DNA of 64,000 nucleotides from Sporodiniella umbellata (taxonomy: Eukaryota; Mucoromycota; Mucoromycetes; Mucorales; Rhizopodaceae), in contig JAIXMR010000108.1 in assembly GCA_025677835.1 (NCBI GenBank), positions 1-64,000 of the forward strand. Reading direction: 5' to 3'. The notes beneath the pieces are model-generated. The model made no database searches. It was not told where the DNA came from and saw only the letters and a program-made list of their open reading frames with translations. The translations under genes and the position numbers were made by a program. Shown piece after piece: positions 1 to 10,747 of the stretch; position 1 is the stretch's first letter, and each line of letters opens with the position of its first letter.

Positions 1-611
1 TTGGGCTTGACCGACACAGGATTTTCAACCGAAGCAGTGATTGCCCTGGCGGAAAGTTTAGCAGAAAACAAATCGTTAAGTCGACTGGATCTTTCAAAGA
101 ATCCTTTGATTGATATTGCAGGCATGATGGCGATTGCCGTCTCGATTCGATTGAACCATAGTATTACATTTATTGACATTAATATATCCGTAAGTTTGTA
201 TCCACACACGCCACATATCCACACACATACACACACTCTCTCTATTTTTTGCTCCCTAGACAAACGATGAAGAAATGTTGCAGATCCATCACGACATGCT
301 GGCCATATGTACTAGAAATTCTCAAGCAGCCAAAGAGAAAAGCAAAAGCGAGTTACCTATCACGACCACCCAAGCCACAGCACGACTTACACTCCAACAA
401 CGCTTGGAGGCGGTGACGCAAGGACAGAAAACGGAAGATGTTCAAACACTGGTGGAAGAAACGGCTCGAGTACTTTCACAGGCTGGTAGGGATGAAAAGC
501 TGTTGACTCAATGTAAAGAACTACAAGTGGTTGTATGTCAAAAGATACCCAGTGTACTTGAACCTGTTCAGTTAGGTAAGACATTCTCACAACACATACA
601 TACATACACAT

Positions 612-646
<35 letters not shown>

Positions 647-739
647 CACACCCATCTTGATTTAGAGACACTCTTGGCTATCAACGATCAATTAACCCAT
701 CGGATCGAAAACTATGATCAAGAGACATCCCTCAGCTAA
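1..739 (+). CDS. Leucine-rich repeat protein, 3' part only
   Basis: The reading frame is open from base 1, so the 5' part lies outside the window. Exons 1-189, 260-575 and 666-739 join in frame across two GT-AG introns; the second holds a CA/TA microsatellite. The first exon gives a classic RI-type leucine-rich repeat (NKSLSRLDLSKNPL with a following helix), the fold of scaffold proteins related to PPP1R37 or RanGAP. The rest is a charged helical tail of about 130 residues with no domain I recognise. The partner cannot be named from this fragment. The gene is convergent with the PAK kinase and is followed directly by a 20-base poly(A) run at 738-760. Confidence 0.8.
190..259 (+). other. Intron of LRR gene
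   Basis: Donor GTAAGT at 190 and acceptor TAG ending at 259. Removing it keeps phase 0 and joins the LRR part to the helical tail. Confidence 0.75.
597..655. repeat. CA/TA microsatellite in intron
   Basis: Imperfect (CA)n/(TACA)n followed by (TA)n lies wholly inside the second intron (576-665) of the LRR gene. Confidence 0.9.
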
Positions 740-920
740 AAAAAAAAAAAAAAAAAAAACAGAAATAGAAGGCACGACTTTCTTGCCAGCCTTTTCTCAA
801 TAATAAAGAAGAAAAAGAAGAGGTTGAATGATTATTATGAGTAGTGAAGGATAGATTGAGATGTACAATAGGAGAGAGAGAGGGGCAGGGCGGGGGAGAA
901 AGGGGGAGGGGGAGAAAGGT

Positions 921-2601
921 TTAGAAGGCATTCTTTTTTTTAAAATCGTTACTGGCTTTGATTAAAGGAATCAAAGCCTGGACACCTTCGGCTTTTTGAA
1001 GAAAAGGATGTGTCAAGAGATAGGATGTGTCAGGTCTGAGTTGAATGTCGACGGTTAAGGCGAGAGAAAGGAAATCGCGTAGAGGATCAGAGAGTTCATC
1101 TGGATGTTGTAATAAGGGAGTGCCATGGGTAGCGATAAGGTAGAGAGCTCTGAGTGGGTTTTCATGAAGATAGGGAGGTTCACCTTCGATCATTTCAATC
1201 ATCATAATACCCAAGGACCAAACATCGATCTTTGGGCCATATTCTTTACGCGTCACCACTTCGGGTGCCATCCAGTAAGGCGTACCTACCATCGTGGTAC
1301 GTGTTTGGGAATAATCGTTCAATCTGGCACAGAAACCGAAATCGGCTTAAAAAAGCAGAGAGTTTTAGAAAAAAAAAAAAAAAAAAAAGAAAGCAAAGAA
1401 ACCACTTACTTAGTTTGACATGACCGTTCAGGCCCAGAAGAACATTGTCTGATTTGATATCGCGATGGATGATGCCCAGTTGATGCAGATGATGGATACC
1501 TGCTAACGTTTCGCGACAGACGGTAGCAATCTGACTTTCGGTCATCATGCTGGTGGTGACAATGTCTGTAAGCGAGCCACCTTCCATGTACTCCATCACC
1601 ACCCAGAGCTCGTGGGTGATAAGAAAAGAATCAATGTAGTTCACAATGTTCTTGTGTTGTGCCTCCCGCATCACAAGAATCTCGTTGATGATCACCTCTT
1701 TCTTGAGTTGCTGAGCAAGATTCATCTGTTTGATAGCCACCGACAGGGTGGTATCGACCGATTGGGCTGTATAGACACCTCCCGAGGCGCCCTGCCCGAC
1801 CTTGACCATGTTTCTATAGAGTTTGGTGGGATCCGCGTCAGTGCAGATCGCCTGGAGATCGGCTACGATCTGCGCTTCGGCCGCTGCCTCTTTTTGTTGT
1901 CGTTGTTCCCTGCGTTGTTTTCGGTGGAGGTCTGGATCCAGATCTGGATCTAACGGTGCGGCTACAGGCGCAATAGAGATGGTTGTTGTTGTTGTTGCCG
2001 CCACCACCGGCCGTTTGGGTTTCGAAGACACCGGTGGTTTTGGAGGCGCCTGCTTCTTGATCTCAGGCCGCGCGGGTATCGGTGGCGGAGGATGCGGCGG
2101 TCGTGATGGCACGCTTGGTTTGCTCTCCGCCAAAGGCCGCTGCGGTAAAGGGGGTGGTATAATATAATGGCGTGGATGGACGTTATCAAATTTTTCCCAA
2201 ACCGTATCTTGATTTGACTCTTTATAGAATCCCAAAACATCCAGTACAGCCTACGCCATCGCGTTAGCACCCTCTCTCTCTCTCTCCCCTCCCCCTTTTT
2301 CTCCTCCCGTTTTGATTATCATGATTATTGTTATTTTCTTGTATTCACCTTGTGAACTTTTTTACCTGTGGATTCTGTTGTTGCTCTTTTTTGGTAATGC
2401 CACTCTGTTGAAGCAACAATTGCCATTCTCTTGGCATACCAGAGAATTCACCTGTTTCGGAATTAAAGCCGACATGGGTCAAATGAACCATGTTGTAAGG
2501 CGAAGATATTTTGGAATGAATCGCACTTGACGTAGCCTGGCTAGAGGAAGTGTTATGACTCTGTACAGGCCAGAACTCTATCCGTGTGTATGTGTGTATG
2601 T

Positions 2602-2646
<45 letters not shown>

Positions 2647-2653
2647 TGTGTGT

Positions 2654-2684
<31 letters not shown>

Positions 2685-3088
2685 GTTAGCCTGGTTTCTT
2701 AAAACAGTCCATCGTTCTTACCACTCACACTGCCAACCATCTTTCCAAACATCCCTTTGAGGGTGGATCCACTTTTTTGAGCGGTGATTAAGGCAGGTTG
2801 CTTTTTGATGGTCTGTGGTGGTTGTACTTGTCTTTGGGCGGTAGAGGGTCTAGGTGGCGGGGGTGGGGGTGGGGGTGGGGGTGGAGCACTGGGGGCAGGA
2901 AGAGAAAGTATGGAAGGGGTGGCCTCGTCGTTTTCGAGTAAGGCTTTGATATTTAACGGTTTGGGAGGGAGGGAAGGGGGCTGAGGCTTTTTAGAAGCTA
3001 CCGAAGAAGGCTTTGTCTCTGCTTTGCTATTAAATAACTTGATTTGAGCAGAGACATTGCCGGAGGTTGGAGAAGAAGGACGGTCCAT
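921..3088 (-). CDS. p21-activated protein kinase (PAK, Ste20/Cla4 family)
   Basis: Serine/threonine kinase acting downstream of Cdc42/Rac in polarity, budding or MAPK signalling. Four exons, 3088-2722, 2577-2366, 2250-1410 and 1345-921, give 614 residues. A CRIB motif [15 protein letters not shown] (about 146-160) is followed by the family box ending NPQ-AVLDVL. A proline-rich linker follows, then the kinase domain (about 339-600) with GQGASGGV (345-352), VAIK lysine 367, HRDIKSDN (455-462), TDFG (474-477) and GTPYWMAPE. The N terminus holds a nine- or ten-proline run, an SH3 or profilin type ligand. The CRIB exon proves the family. No PH domain is visible before the CRIB, although yeast Cla4 has one, so assignment between Ste20 and Cla4 classes is open. 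A long GT/CA microsatellite sits in the first intron. Confidence 0.93.
2583..2685. repeat. GT microsatellite, about 100 bp
   Basis: Near-perfect (GT)n with a few TATG interruptions. It occupies most of the first intron (2578-2721) of the PAK gene, next to the CRIB exon acceptor. Confidence 0.95.
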
Positions 3089-4206
3089 CTTTGTTACTCT
3101 CCAATGTCATTAGAATGGCGGTGTTTTTTCAAGATGCCTTTGTTTTTCTTTCAAAAAAAAAAAAAAGTAAAAGGGAGAAGAAGGGCAAAAAGAAAAAAAA
3201 AAAAAAAAAGGGAGAATTGTCTAGAGTATTATTGAGAAACAAACAGTATACTAAAAAATGAAAGAAAACGCGGAATTTTTAGAAATTTTTATTATTTTTT
3301 ATTTTTTATTTTTTATTTTTTATTTTTTATTTTTTTTTTGAATTTTGCCCAGATGAGAACGGCTCAGAATGCAAACGCTGACGACAGAAAAAGTAGATGT
3401 CAAGAAATCCTTGGGTGGGTGAAATGTCGGACTCTTGATTACCAGGCAAAGTGAAGGTGATGTCCTACTCATAAAGTTTTTTTAATCTGAGAAGTAAAAA
3501 AAAAAAAAAAATCTTTTGAGAGCAGTCCTAAGAAAAAAGTATAAAAGGGGCCAAAAAGTAAGCAAGTCGACTTTTTCTTTAGTGACCGTACTCTACAGGA
3601 TCTGTATGCAGTACATAACTTTTCTACGTTTTTTAAACGAGATACACATTCAAAGTTAGTCGATGATTTTGAGTAGCTCTTCTTTTGAGTGAAGTGTGGT
3701 CAGGATTATCTCTCAGAGTAATCCAGGCCAGTTGATGATCTCGCCTGTCTTTTTATTCCAAGGACATGGCAAGGAAGACGCTACAAGTCTGATAACTTTA
3801 TTTTTAAAAAAAAAAAAAAAGAAAAGAAAAAAAACCTTTTGGGTCAATGTGGCTTGGAGAGGAAAGCCCGGAAAATCGGGTCTATCTGTGTGACGTAAGA
3901 CGCAAGAAATAAAAGCAGAGTGATTGACAACAAGGGGGGGGAGAGGGAGGAAGGCTTGATGCGTAACACACCAGGATTGATAAAAAAGGCAAAAAAGAAA
4001 CTCACTGACGTTGACACCCAACGGCAAAACCCTTTGTAGGTAGGTAGTACACGTCTTGACTAACGTAAAGGTTATATATTTTATTGAGACAGGATAAATA
4101 CATATAAAGTAAAAAGAGGTGTGACATCATAGCAAAAAAGGAGTGTGAAAAAAAGAAAGAGATATATGTGTGTGTGTGTGTGTGTATATATAAAAAGAAT
4201 GAGAGC
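3089..4206. other. Intergenic, no convincing gene
   Basis: Upstream region of the PAK gene and 3' side of the SANT-like gene. It holds A-runs, a six-fold ATTTTTT repeat at 3288-3338, a TATAAAAGGGG box at 3540 on the plus strand and a GT/TA repeat at 4167-4190. A minus-strand open frame at 3713-4027 has low-complexity F/K content and is not supported. Confidence 0.6.
3288..3338. repeat. ATTTTTT short tandem repeat
   Basis: About six to seven copies of TATTTTTT in tandem, directly upstream of the PAK gene start region. Confidence 0.9.
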
Positions 4207-5134
4207 TTAAAGTCTGTTGAGCTGTTCAGCGATTGCGTCTTTTGTAAAGCCAGCATGCAAAAGGTTTTTGACGAGCTCCGCTTTTGCTCTGACACGTTTT
4301 GTGATTTCTCTTTCGACGAGCAGCTGATCTCTTTCGTGTCTTTTTTCGTTTAAAAAGTGTAACATGTCATGTGATCTTCTCATTCGGCCGGACACTTTTT
4401 CGCGTGTGACTCTGAACAAGGCATCGGTCAGCGTATCCTGGCGAGGGTCAAGAGAGACACGGGGCAGAGGGGTGGGTAAAGAGTGAGTGGGGCTGGTGCG
4501 AAGGAGGGCCAGGGTATGAGTGGAATCTACCAGGCTGTCGCTCAAACGACGTCGTTTCCCCAACGCTTCAGGAGCGGCGGATAACCACCGATCTTTTTTC
4601 AACTCTGTATGGGTAATATTTCGGATCGACATGGGCCAAGCTGCGCTTTTGCTTGTACAAAACACTTTGTCTAACAAAGTCCAGTAAGGGAATCGTTTCA
4701 GTAACTCCTCTAGAAATAAATCAATCCATCAATCGATCATAGCCTCTCTAAGGGTACTTACCATAGATCACCTCTTCTGTAGCCCCTGCACCCATCCACT
4801 TTTTTCCCTCGATTTCTTTCCATCCACGAGCCAGACGGTAGTTTGCCTGGAGTGTGGAGATCTTTGAGGCTACATCCTTGGCCAGGCGATGGTAAATGCC
4901 CACTTTTCTCATCTCATCAATAATGCTTTCCAATAAACTCTTTTTAGGAATCCGTTCATGGTCGTTTCCTTTCCATTTGGCATAATTCGCTTTTTTCGAT
5001 AGCCAGTTCACCAGCACTTCCATCGAAGAAGGTCCTCCGTTCACTCCATCCTTTAACCAGCTCTTGTAAGGCTTCTTTCCTTTCGTACCGTTGATAGAAG
5101 GTACCGCCGTGTCAGAATGAAGTGTCATTGTCAG

Positions 5135-5137
<3 letters not shown>
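4207..5137 (-). CDS. Hypothetical Myb/SANT-like DNA-binding protein
   Basis: Two exons, 5137-4762 and 4709-4207, joined by a 52-nt GT-AG intron, give 292 residues. The N-terminal half (about 20-150) is a basic, tryptophan-rich helical module (KSWLKDGVNGG, NYAKWKGND, EIEGKKWMGAGA, RFPYWTLLDKVF), which resembles Myb/SANT-like domains found in fungal regulators and derived from transposons. The C-terminal half is polar with a basic patch GKRRRL and a charged helix ending in AIAEQLNRL. A DNA-binding role is inference from this pattern; no family member is recognised by name. The start is the first ATG in the frame, just downstream of a 27-base poly(T) run. Possibly a domesticated transposase-type domain. 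Confidence 0.75.

Positions 5138-5138
<1 letters not shown>

Positions 5139-5165
<27 letters not shown>
5139..5165. repeat. Poly(T) run, about 27 bases
   Basis: Homopolymer abutting the start of the SANT-like gene on its upstream side. Confidence 0.95.
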
Positions 5166-6005
5166 CTGTAGTAAAAGAAAAAAATAGAAAATAAAAGAAA
5201 GTCAAACTACAAAAATAAAAGAATAAACGCTATTATTTCTGTATTCCCCTTTCCTCCCCTCTTTTGGAAGAGATCGTCCACCTTTGCTTTGTTTCTACTA
5301 TTTGTCTGATTGGTTCCTTTTGTTTTTTTTTTGGTTTTTTTTTTGGTTTTTTTCACACTGGAAATGAACAATTAAAGTAATTTTTTTTTTTTAAAAGCCC
5401 ATAGACGATGGACACGCTTTTTGTGTATGGCTCAAAAGTCAACAGATTTTTAAGCGTGCAAAATAGAAAAAAAGTTGAATAATAATAAAGACTTGGTGTA
5501 ACAGATCTTTTACAAAGGTTCCAGATTCTCCCGTGTTCTTTTTGAATTTTTTTTTTTTTTTTGGTGGTGATTTTTTAAAGCTTCTTTTGGTTTGTAGAGT
5601 GAATACCAAGTGGGGACAAAAATCACCCTTTTTTTGAGGGAATCCTTGTTCTTTTTTCTTTTTTTTTTTTCTTTTTTTTCTCAAGGGAAAATTTTGATAA
5701 TCAAACTCAGTTTTTTTTTTTTTTTTTTAACACTCATTTCGTTCGGTTAAGACAAAAAGTAGCTATCCACGCGCGTAATTTAGAGTTTTACACTAAGGCG
5801 ATCTCTCTTTCCACGTATCAGATAAAAAAGATCGTTTCGGAGTTGGTGTGGGAAAAGCCGTTCGATCTCCGCAGTGACATAGAATCTAGTTTATCAAAAA
5901 AGATAGATTAAGGAAAGGTGTGTATGAAAGCAATAGAAACCCTCCTGTAGCTATTTGTCTGTATCAGTTTGTGTGCTTTCTTTTACTCTTTTTATTTTAT
6001 TGATA
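5166..6005. other. Intergenic, AT-rich
   Basis: Between the divergent SANT-like and RBR genes. Many T-runs (5329-5350, 5381-5391, 5547-5562, 5710-5727); no supported coding region or RNA gene seen. Confidence 0.6.
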
Positions 6006-7022
6006 ATGTGTAGAACAAAAGGTGTTCCTGTATTAACTAGACTTGTCACCAACCATCGAATCACTCGAAGCAATAGGGCTACCCCGAAAGAGTGCATCAT
6101 TTGTCTTGATACGGCTTATACTTTCATCTATCCAATGCAAGAATGCAGTCATTTGGTTTGTGAAACTTGCCTGGTTCAGTACCTTGAAGACCTTGTGGGT
6201 GGAAATCCTCAACAACAATACGAAACCTTGGCCTGTCCACAAACTGACTGTAGGAACAGACTGGATACCAGTCAGGTCTTGAATACCGTCATGGCCAGCG
6301 AACAGATCATGCAATGGTGGGAAAAGGCTTCTATGATTCAATTCATAAAAAATAAAGTAAGAAAACACGACTAACAAAAGCCTTGTTCATCGTTGCTTTT
6401 TCTTTTTGGCTCTTAGGTGACCTGTCCCTTTACCACCTGTGGTGTTTCTTATGATATTGGCGAAGAGTTTCTGAAAGAATGTAGCTTTACCTCTTGCTTA
6501 TTATGTCACAGAGGCTTCTGTACAGCCTGTCAAAAACCTTGGCATCCAGGTATATATATATATACATATTCATAGCACGTTCAAAACAAAAGCTCATCTG
6601 TACTTTAAGGCGAGATGAAGGTTATCAATGAGACAGAGGAAGACAAAAAACTATTGGAAACTGCCAAAAAGAAAGCTTGGACTCGTTGTCCCAAATGTCA
6701 ACGTTTTGTTGAGAAAATCGTAAGTGAATAGTCTAATCACACGTTTGCTGTTGATCCAAACCCTTCTTAGTCTGGATGTACAAGCATGGTTTGTGCCTGT
6801 GGTACTTGCTTGTAATCTAAACACTACATACATACATACATACATACTTACTTACTCTCTCACCTTAGTTGTTATCGTTGTGGTGGTCTACAGTCAGATC
6901 ATTCATGTAATAACAGTTGTGAAAAGAAAAGCCCTCAAGAACTTCAAGAGGTTCGTGAAGCCATGTTTTCTTCTCGAAAACCTTCAAAGACACAGCCTAG
7001 CAAAGACAAATCTAACAAATGA
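6006..7022 (+). CDS. RBR-type E3 ubiquitin ligase (RING1-IBR-RING2)
   Basis: Five exons, 6006-6356, 6417-6549, 6610-6719, 6771-6811 and 6869-7022, give 262 residues. RING1 (CIICLD...CSHLVCETC...CPQTDC) is followed by an IBR with CPFTTC...CLLCHRGFCTAC, then RING2 with CPKC...SGCTSMVCACGTCFCYRCGG. In RBR ligases the cysteine of the GC-x-x-M motif takes ubiquitin as a thioester, and it is present here (SGCTSM). The short tail is basic and serine-rich. Exon 4 is only 41 nt and its splice to exon 5 is needed to rebuild the FCYRC pair. The ATG at 6006 is the first in frame; an upstream hydrophobic extension could only begin at a TTG, so I left it out. The N terminus is short for the family, and an unseen 5' exon is possible. 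The substrate is unknown. Confidence 0.88.
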
Positions 7023-7134
7023 CGTTTTTTGTTATCATACTTGTTCACACCTTTTCAAAAAAAAAAAAAAAAAAAAAAAACTCGTATGATTCATTAGCAA
7101 AAGAGTGGCCAAAAATCTCCCCTTAAAAGCTTTG

Positions 7135-7173
<39 letters not shown>

Positions 7174-7301
7174 ACGTTCAAGAGCCAATCCATAAAATTC
7201 TATCATTTTCTTTATTGGCTGTACTTTAGAGTGTTTTCTTTAGGATTGGTACAATTCAGTCACTGTGGGGGTTAACTCTCGTTACAACACTCATTTTCTC
7301 T

Positions 7302-7335
<34 letters not shown>

Positions 7336-8087
7336 TATGTTTCTATTGACTGTAAAACCAAAAACAAAACCGGAAATCAGAGCTTTGTATCCATTGACCC
7401 TAGAGTGACATCATGAGCTATTCATTGATTTAATCAAATGTTGTGCAAAAATCCAGTATTGAGCTTCCTTGATGTTTTTTTTTTTTTTTTTTTTTTTTTT
7501 TTGGTAAATCAACCGTTTAACAGAGGCTTTGTACGCTAAACTTGGTGAATGAAAATCACTCGGAACAATCACCAAAATAAAGAAAAAAGAGACCCTTTCA
7601 AATAAACTTTGGCCGGGTAAAGAAACACCTGGATCAGAAACCTGCAAGCCAAACTTTAGTGGCCGAAAAATGAAGCCTATTGGGTAAGAACATCAAGAAA
7701 TCATAAAACGCTTTAAAAAATGGATCCCTATTGCTTATCAGTTGTCAAAAAAAAAAAAAAAAAGACAAAGAGTATACGACTGAGCTATTGAAACCTTTCT
7801 TCTTTTTGACAGAGTGTTCAAGGCTAGAAGTCGCTGTGGCTAGGGAAAGACTTTGGTGTCCTGCAAGTGACTAAATGAAACCAACGTAATAGCCGATTGG
7901 CGTGTGCTAGAAAAAATTAGGAAGCATCGGTTTAGATGGGTTTTTTTTTTTTTTTTTTTTTTTTTATTTCTTTACCCAAGCGAAAAGGATTCTGATAAAG
8001 AGTAGGGATTTTTGATAAATAACGATAATAACAATTTTCTTTTCTTTTTTTTTTTTTTTTTTCTAGCAAGACTTTTTTAAAAGACAG
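7023..8087. other. Intergenic with long homopolymers
   Basis: Contains poly(A) at 7060-7080 and 7139-7171 and poly(T) at 7306-7332, 7477-7502 and 7940-7966. No coding region, tRNA or other RNA gene could be supported. Confidence 0.6.
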
Positions 8088-8383
8088 ATGCCATCGATCA
8101 CATCCAACGCAGGTTCAAACGCAAGCCAATTAGATGATACGTTACCTTCGTTTGGTTACTCACAAGATAAACAAATCTACATGTTACCTCCACCTTCGTC
8201 CTTACCTGGCTATTATCTGCCTCTGCCAAGCTTGGAAGAAAGACAGTCGCACAAGACAGAGGCTATTGACTCTGAAGAACAAGTGATTGAGGTAACCTTC
8301 TCTCAACAAACGTTAGACTGATTTTTTTTTTATTTTTTTAGGCTGCTAAAATACTGATGAACATTTCAAGATGTACTTTTTAA
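8088..8383 (+). CDS. Small hypothetical protein, 81 aa
   Basis: Two exons, 8088-8291 and 8342-8383, separated by a 50-nt intron (GTAACC...TTTAG). The product is polar with a proline-rich middle (LPPPSSLPGYYLPLPS) and ends in EAAKILMNISRCTF after splicing. The short helical C-terminal motif EAAKILMNIS resembles peptide motifs in small fungal nuclear regulators, but I cannot name a family. A canonical intron in phase 0 with a plausible helical continuation supports a real gene. Poly(T) and a short pyrimidine tract lie just upstream. Confidence 0.65.
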
Positions 8384-8568
8384 TAAACAGCCTTCTTTTT
8401 TTTTTTCTTCTTTATTTTCCTTAATTTTTGATATTTTTATTTTCCCCAAAGGAAATTTTATATTTCAAAATGCAACAGGTTGTTTCCTAAATATCAAATA
8501 AAATTCTATTTTTTTTTTTTTATTTGATTGTCCTTTCCCTTTCTCTTTCATACTTTTCAACAGCAAAG

Positions 8569-9034
8569 ATGAAGATCGTTTTTTTCATAGCGACTGCCGT
8601 AGCTTCTGTCTGGGCCGCCGAAAAAATCCCGGGTAGTCCACTGAGACATCCACCGAAACCGCCATTGAACGGAACGTATGAGGCGCCCTTGACACCCAAA
8701 TATAATTATGCAGAAGTACTTCATAAGAGTTATCTGTTCTATCACGCTCAAAAATCAGGCGCTTTACCTTACCAACGTCTGGCCTGGCGCTCAGATTCTT
8801 GTAAGATCTGTGTGGGCGATTACGGTGAAGATCTCTCCAGGGCCTGGTACGAAGCGGCCAATACCATGAAATGGGGTTTGCCTCTCGGCTGGGCTACCAC
8901 CCAATTGGCTTTTAATATCATGATGTTTGAAGACGCGATGAATTCCGTAGACGAATTGGCAGAAGGTCTTGAATTATTAAAATGGGGTGCAGGTAATCAA
9001 AACACAACATACACACACACTTTCGGATATTTAT

Positions 9035-9097
<63 letters not shown>

Positions 9098-10604
9098 ATC
9101 TACGTCTTTAGATTATCTCGTCAATGCTCATTATAACGATACACACATTGTAGGCCAATTGGGTGTATCCGCCTTGGGCCCGATTTCAAAAGTGATAGGA
9201 TGGGATGTGGATTTTAACTATTGGGGACCCCCAGAAGAATACGAAGAATGGGTTCCGACTGGCTTACCCCACAAAGCCACCTATATCACCCCAGATCATC
9301 CTTCTTCAGAAATCGTAGGCGAATACAGTGCCGCCCTGGCTTCTGTCTCTATCGTCTGGCGTAAACATAACCCGGCATACGCTGATCAGTTGCTGGATCA
9401 TGCCAAACGTCTCTATACATTTGCATCTAAAAACCAAGGCAGTTATATTTCTTCGCGTCAGAACGCGTTTCAGTGGGCCACCTTCTGGTATCCTTCCACA
9501 GGCTATTACGATGAACTGGCCTGGAGCGCGGCCTGGCTTTATGCTGCTACCCGTGACGATTTTTATTTGAACGAGGCCAAGACATGGTATGCGAAAGCCA
9601 CGGACTCTTGGCTCGAATACTCCTGGGATGAAAAAGGTGGTGGATTACATGTCTTGCTGTATGCTATCACCAAAGATGACACTTTCTTCAAAAACTCCAT
9701 GGACTACTTTCATCAGTTCTTGCCCGGTCCTAAGCAGATTGTCAAGTATACCCCACGTGGTTTGGCCTATATCGAACACTGGGGCTCAGTAGGTTATTCG
9801 GGCAACGTGGCTTTCCTCATGATGGCCTTTGCTAAAACTATCGGTTACGATCATCCTGAAGCCAAGAATATGACCACCTTTGCCGTACAACAGATCAATT
9901 ATGCTCTTGGTGATTATGGTTACAGTTGGGTCGTAGGCTTTGGTGATAACTACCCAGCCAAACCTTACCACAAGGCTTCCTACAACGCCTATATCGATTA
10001 CCCTCTTCGTGGCTCGCCTCAAGATGTGGTAGAAAAGGACTTTAGTCTGTCCCAAACCAAACAACGTTTCATTCTTTACGGTGCTGTCGAAGGCGGACCC
10101 AACGTAGACGATTCCTGGTACGACGATCGTTCCAACTATGAATACTCTGAAGTCACTCAGGATTATAACGCAGCCTGGTCTGGCGCTATCGCAGGTCTCA
10201 TTGACTTTTATGGCTCCCAGAAATTCGAGCCTTACACTGACTGTGGCCTCGACCTGGGCTGGTCCCATCCCAACGCATCCGTGCCCCCTGCTTGGCCTGC
10301 AGATGACTGTTATCATACCTGTAACAAAGGTTGCCCTCGAGGTCAAATGACCTCTTCTTACGCTTGGAAATTGCTCAACGCACCTGAATCAGAACTCGTT
10401 CAATCACTCGAAGTCATCTATCCAGGTCGTGGTCTTAACCGAGCCGCTCAATTTCATCATCAACTGGTGGAAGAGTATGTCATGGGCGAAAAAGCTTATG
10501 AAAAAATCGTTGCAGAGAAAAACCCAAAGACAAGCGATGCTACACATCCTATCATCGCCTCATCTCTTCTCTTCTTACTATCCTCTCTTTTCTTTTTCTT
10601 TTAA
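8569..10604 (+). CDS. Glycoside hydrolase family 9 protein, secreted, GPI-anchored
   Basis: Two exons, 8569-8992 and 9112-10604, give 638 residues. Residues 1-16 form a signal peptide (MKIVFFIATAVASVWAA) and the last 15 a hydrophobic GPI-type tail (ASSLLFLLSSLFFFF). GH9 enzymes are inverting endoglucanases of the (alpha/alpha)6 fold. The C-terminal GH9 signature is intact: WYDDRSNYEYSEVTQDYNA holds the proton-donor glutamate. The N-terminal motif, normally DAGD, reads EAAN (WYEAANTMKWG), and the usual HHR of the other signature reads YHK (AKPYHKASY). This could be a divergent subgroup or a cell-wall protein without cellulase activity. A Cys-rich insert (CGLDLGW...DDCYHTCNKGC) lies near the C terminus. 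The ATG at 8569 directly precedes the signal peptide. The intron holds a (CT)n repeat. Confidence 0.93.
9037..9096. repeat. CT microsatellite plus poly(T)
   Basis: (CT)20 followed by about 20 T, inside the GH9 intron (8993-9111), serving as an extreme polypyrimidine tract before the acceptor. Confidence 0.95.
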
Positions 10605-10705
10605 AAAAAAAAAAAAAAAAAACAATAACCGTAAAACACAAAGCTTTTTTTTTTTTTTTTTTTTTACATACACACATACACACGATTTTTATATATAAAA
10701 ATATG

Positions 10706-10742
<37 letters not shown>
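10603..10742. repeat. Homopolymer-rich convergent gene junction
   Basis: Poly(A) 10603-10622, poly(T) 10646-10665 and poly(T) 10711-10743 fill the 137 bp between the convergent GH9 and acyl-CoA dehydrogenase stops. The long T-run touches the stop of the latter. Confidence 0.9.

Positions 10743-10747
<5 letters not shown>

Noticed and set aside
3713..4027. Minus frame between PAK and SANT-like genes
   Set aside because: Phe/Lys runs from homopolymers; possible splice sites gave no motif-consistent protein.
5955..6005. Hydrophobic N-terminal extension of the RBR ligase
   Set aside because: It would need a TTG start; the first ATG at 6006 is preferred.
9786..10346. Minus-strand frame inside GH9
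   Set aside because: Shadow of a strongly coding exon with no start context or family signal.
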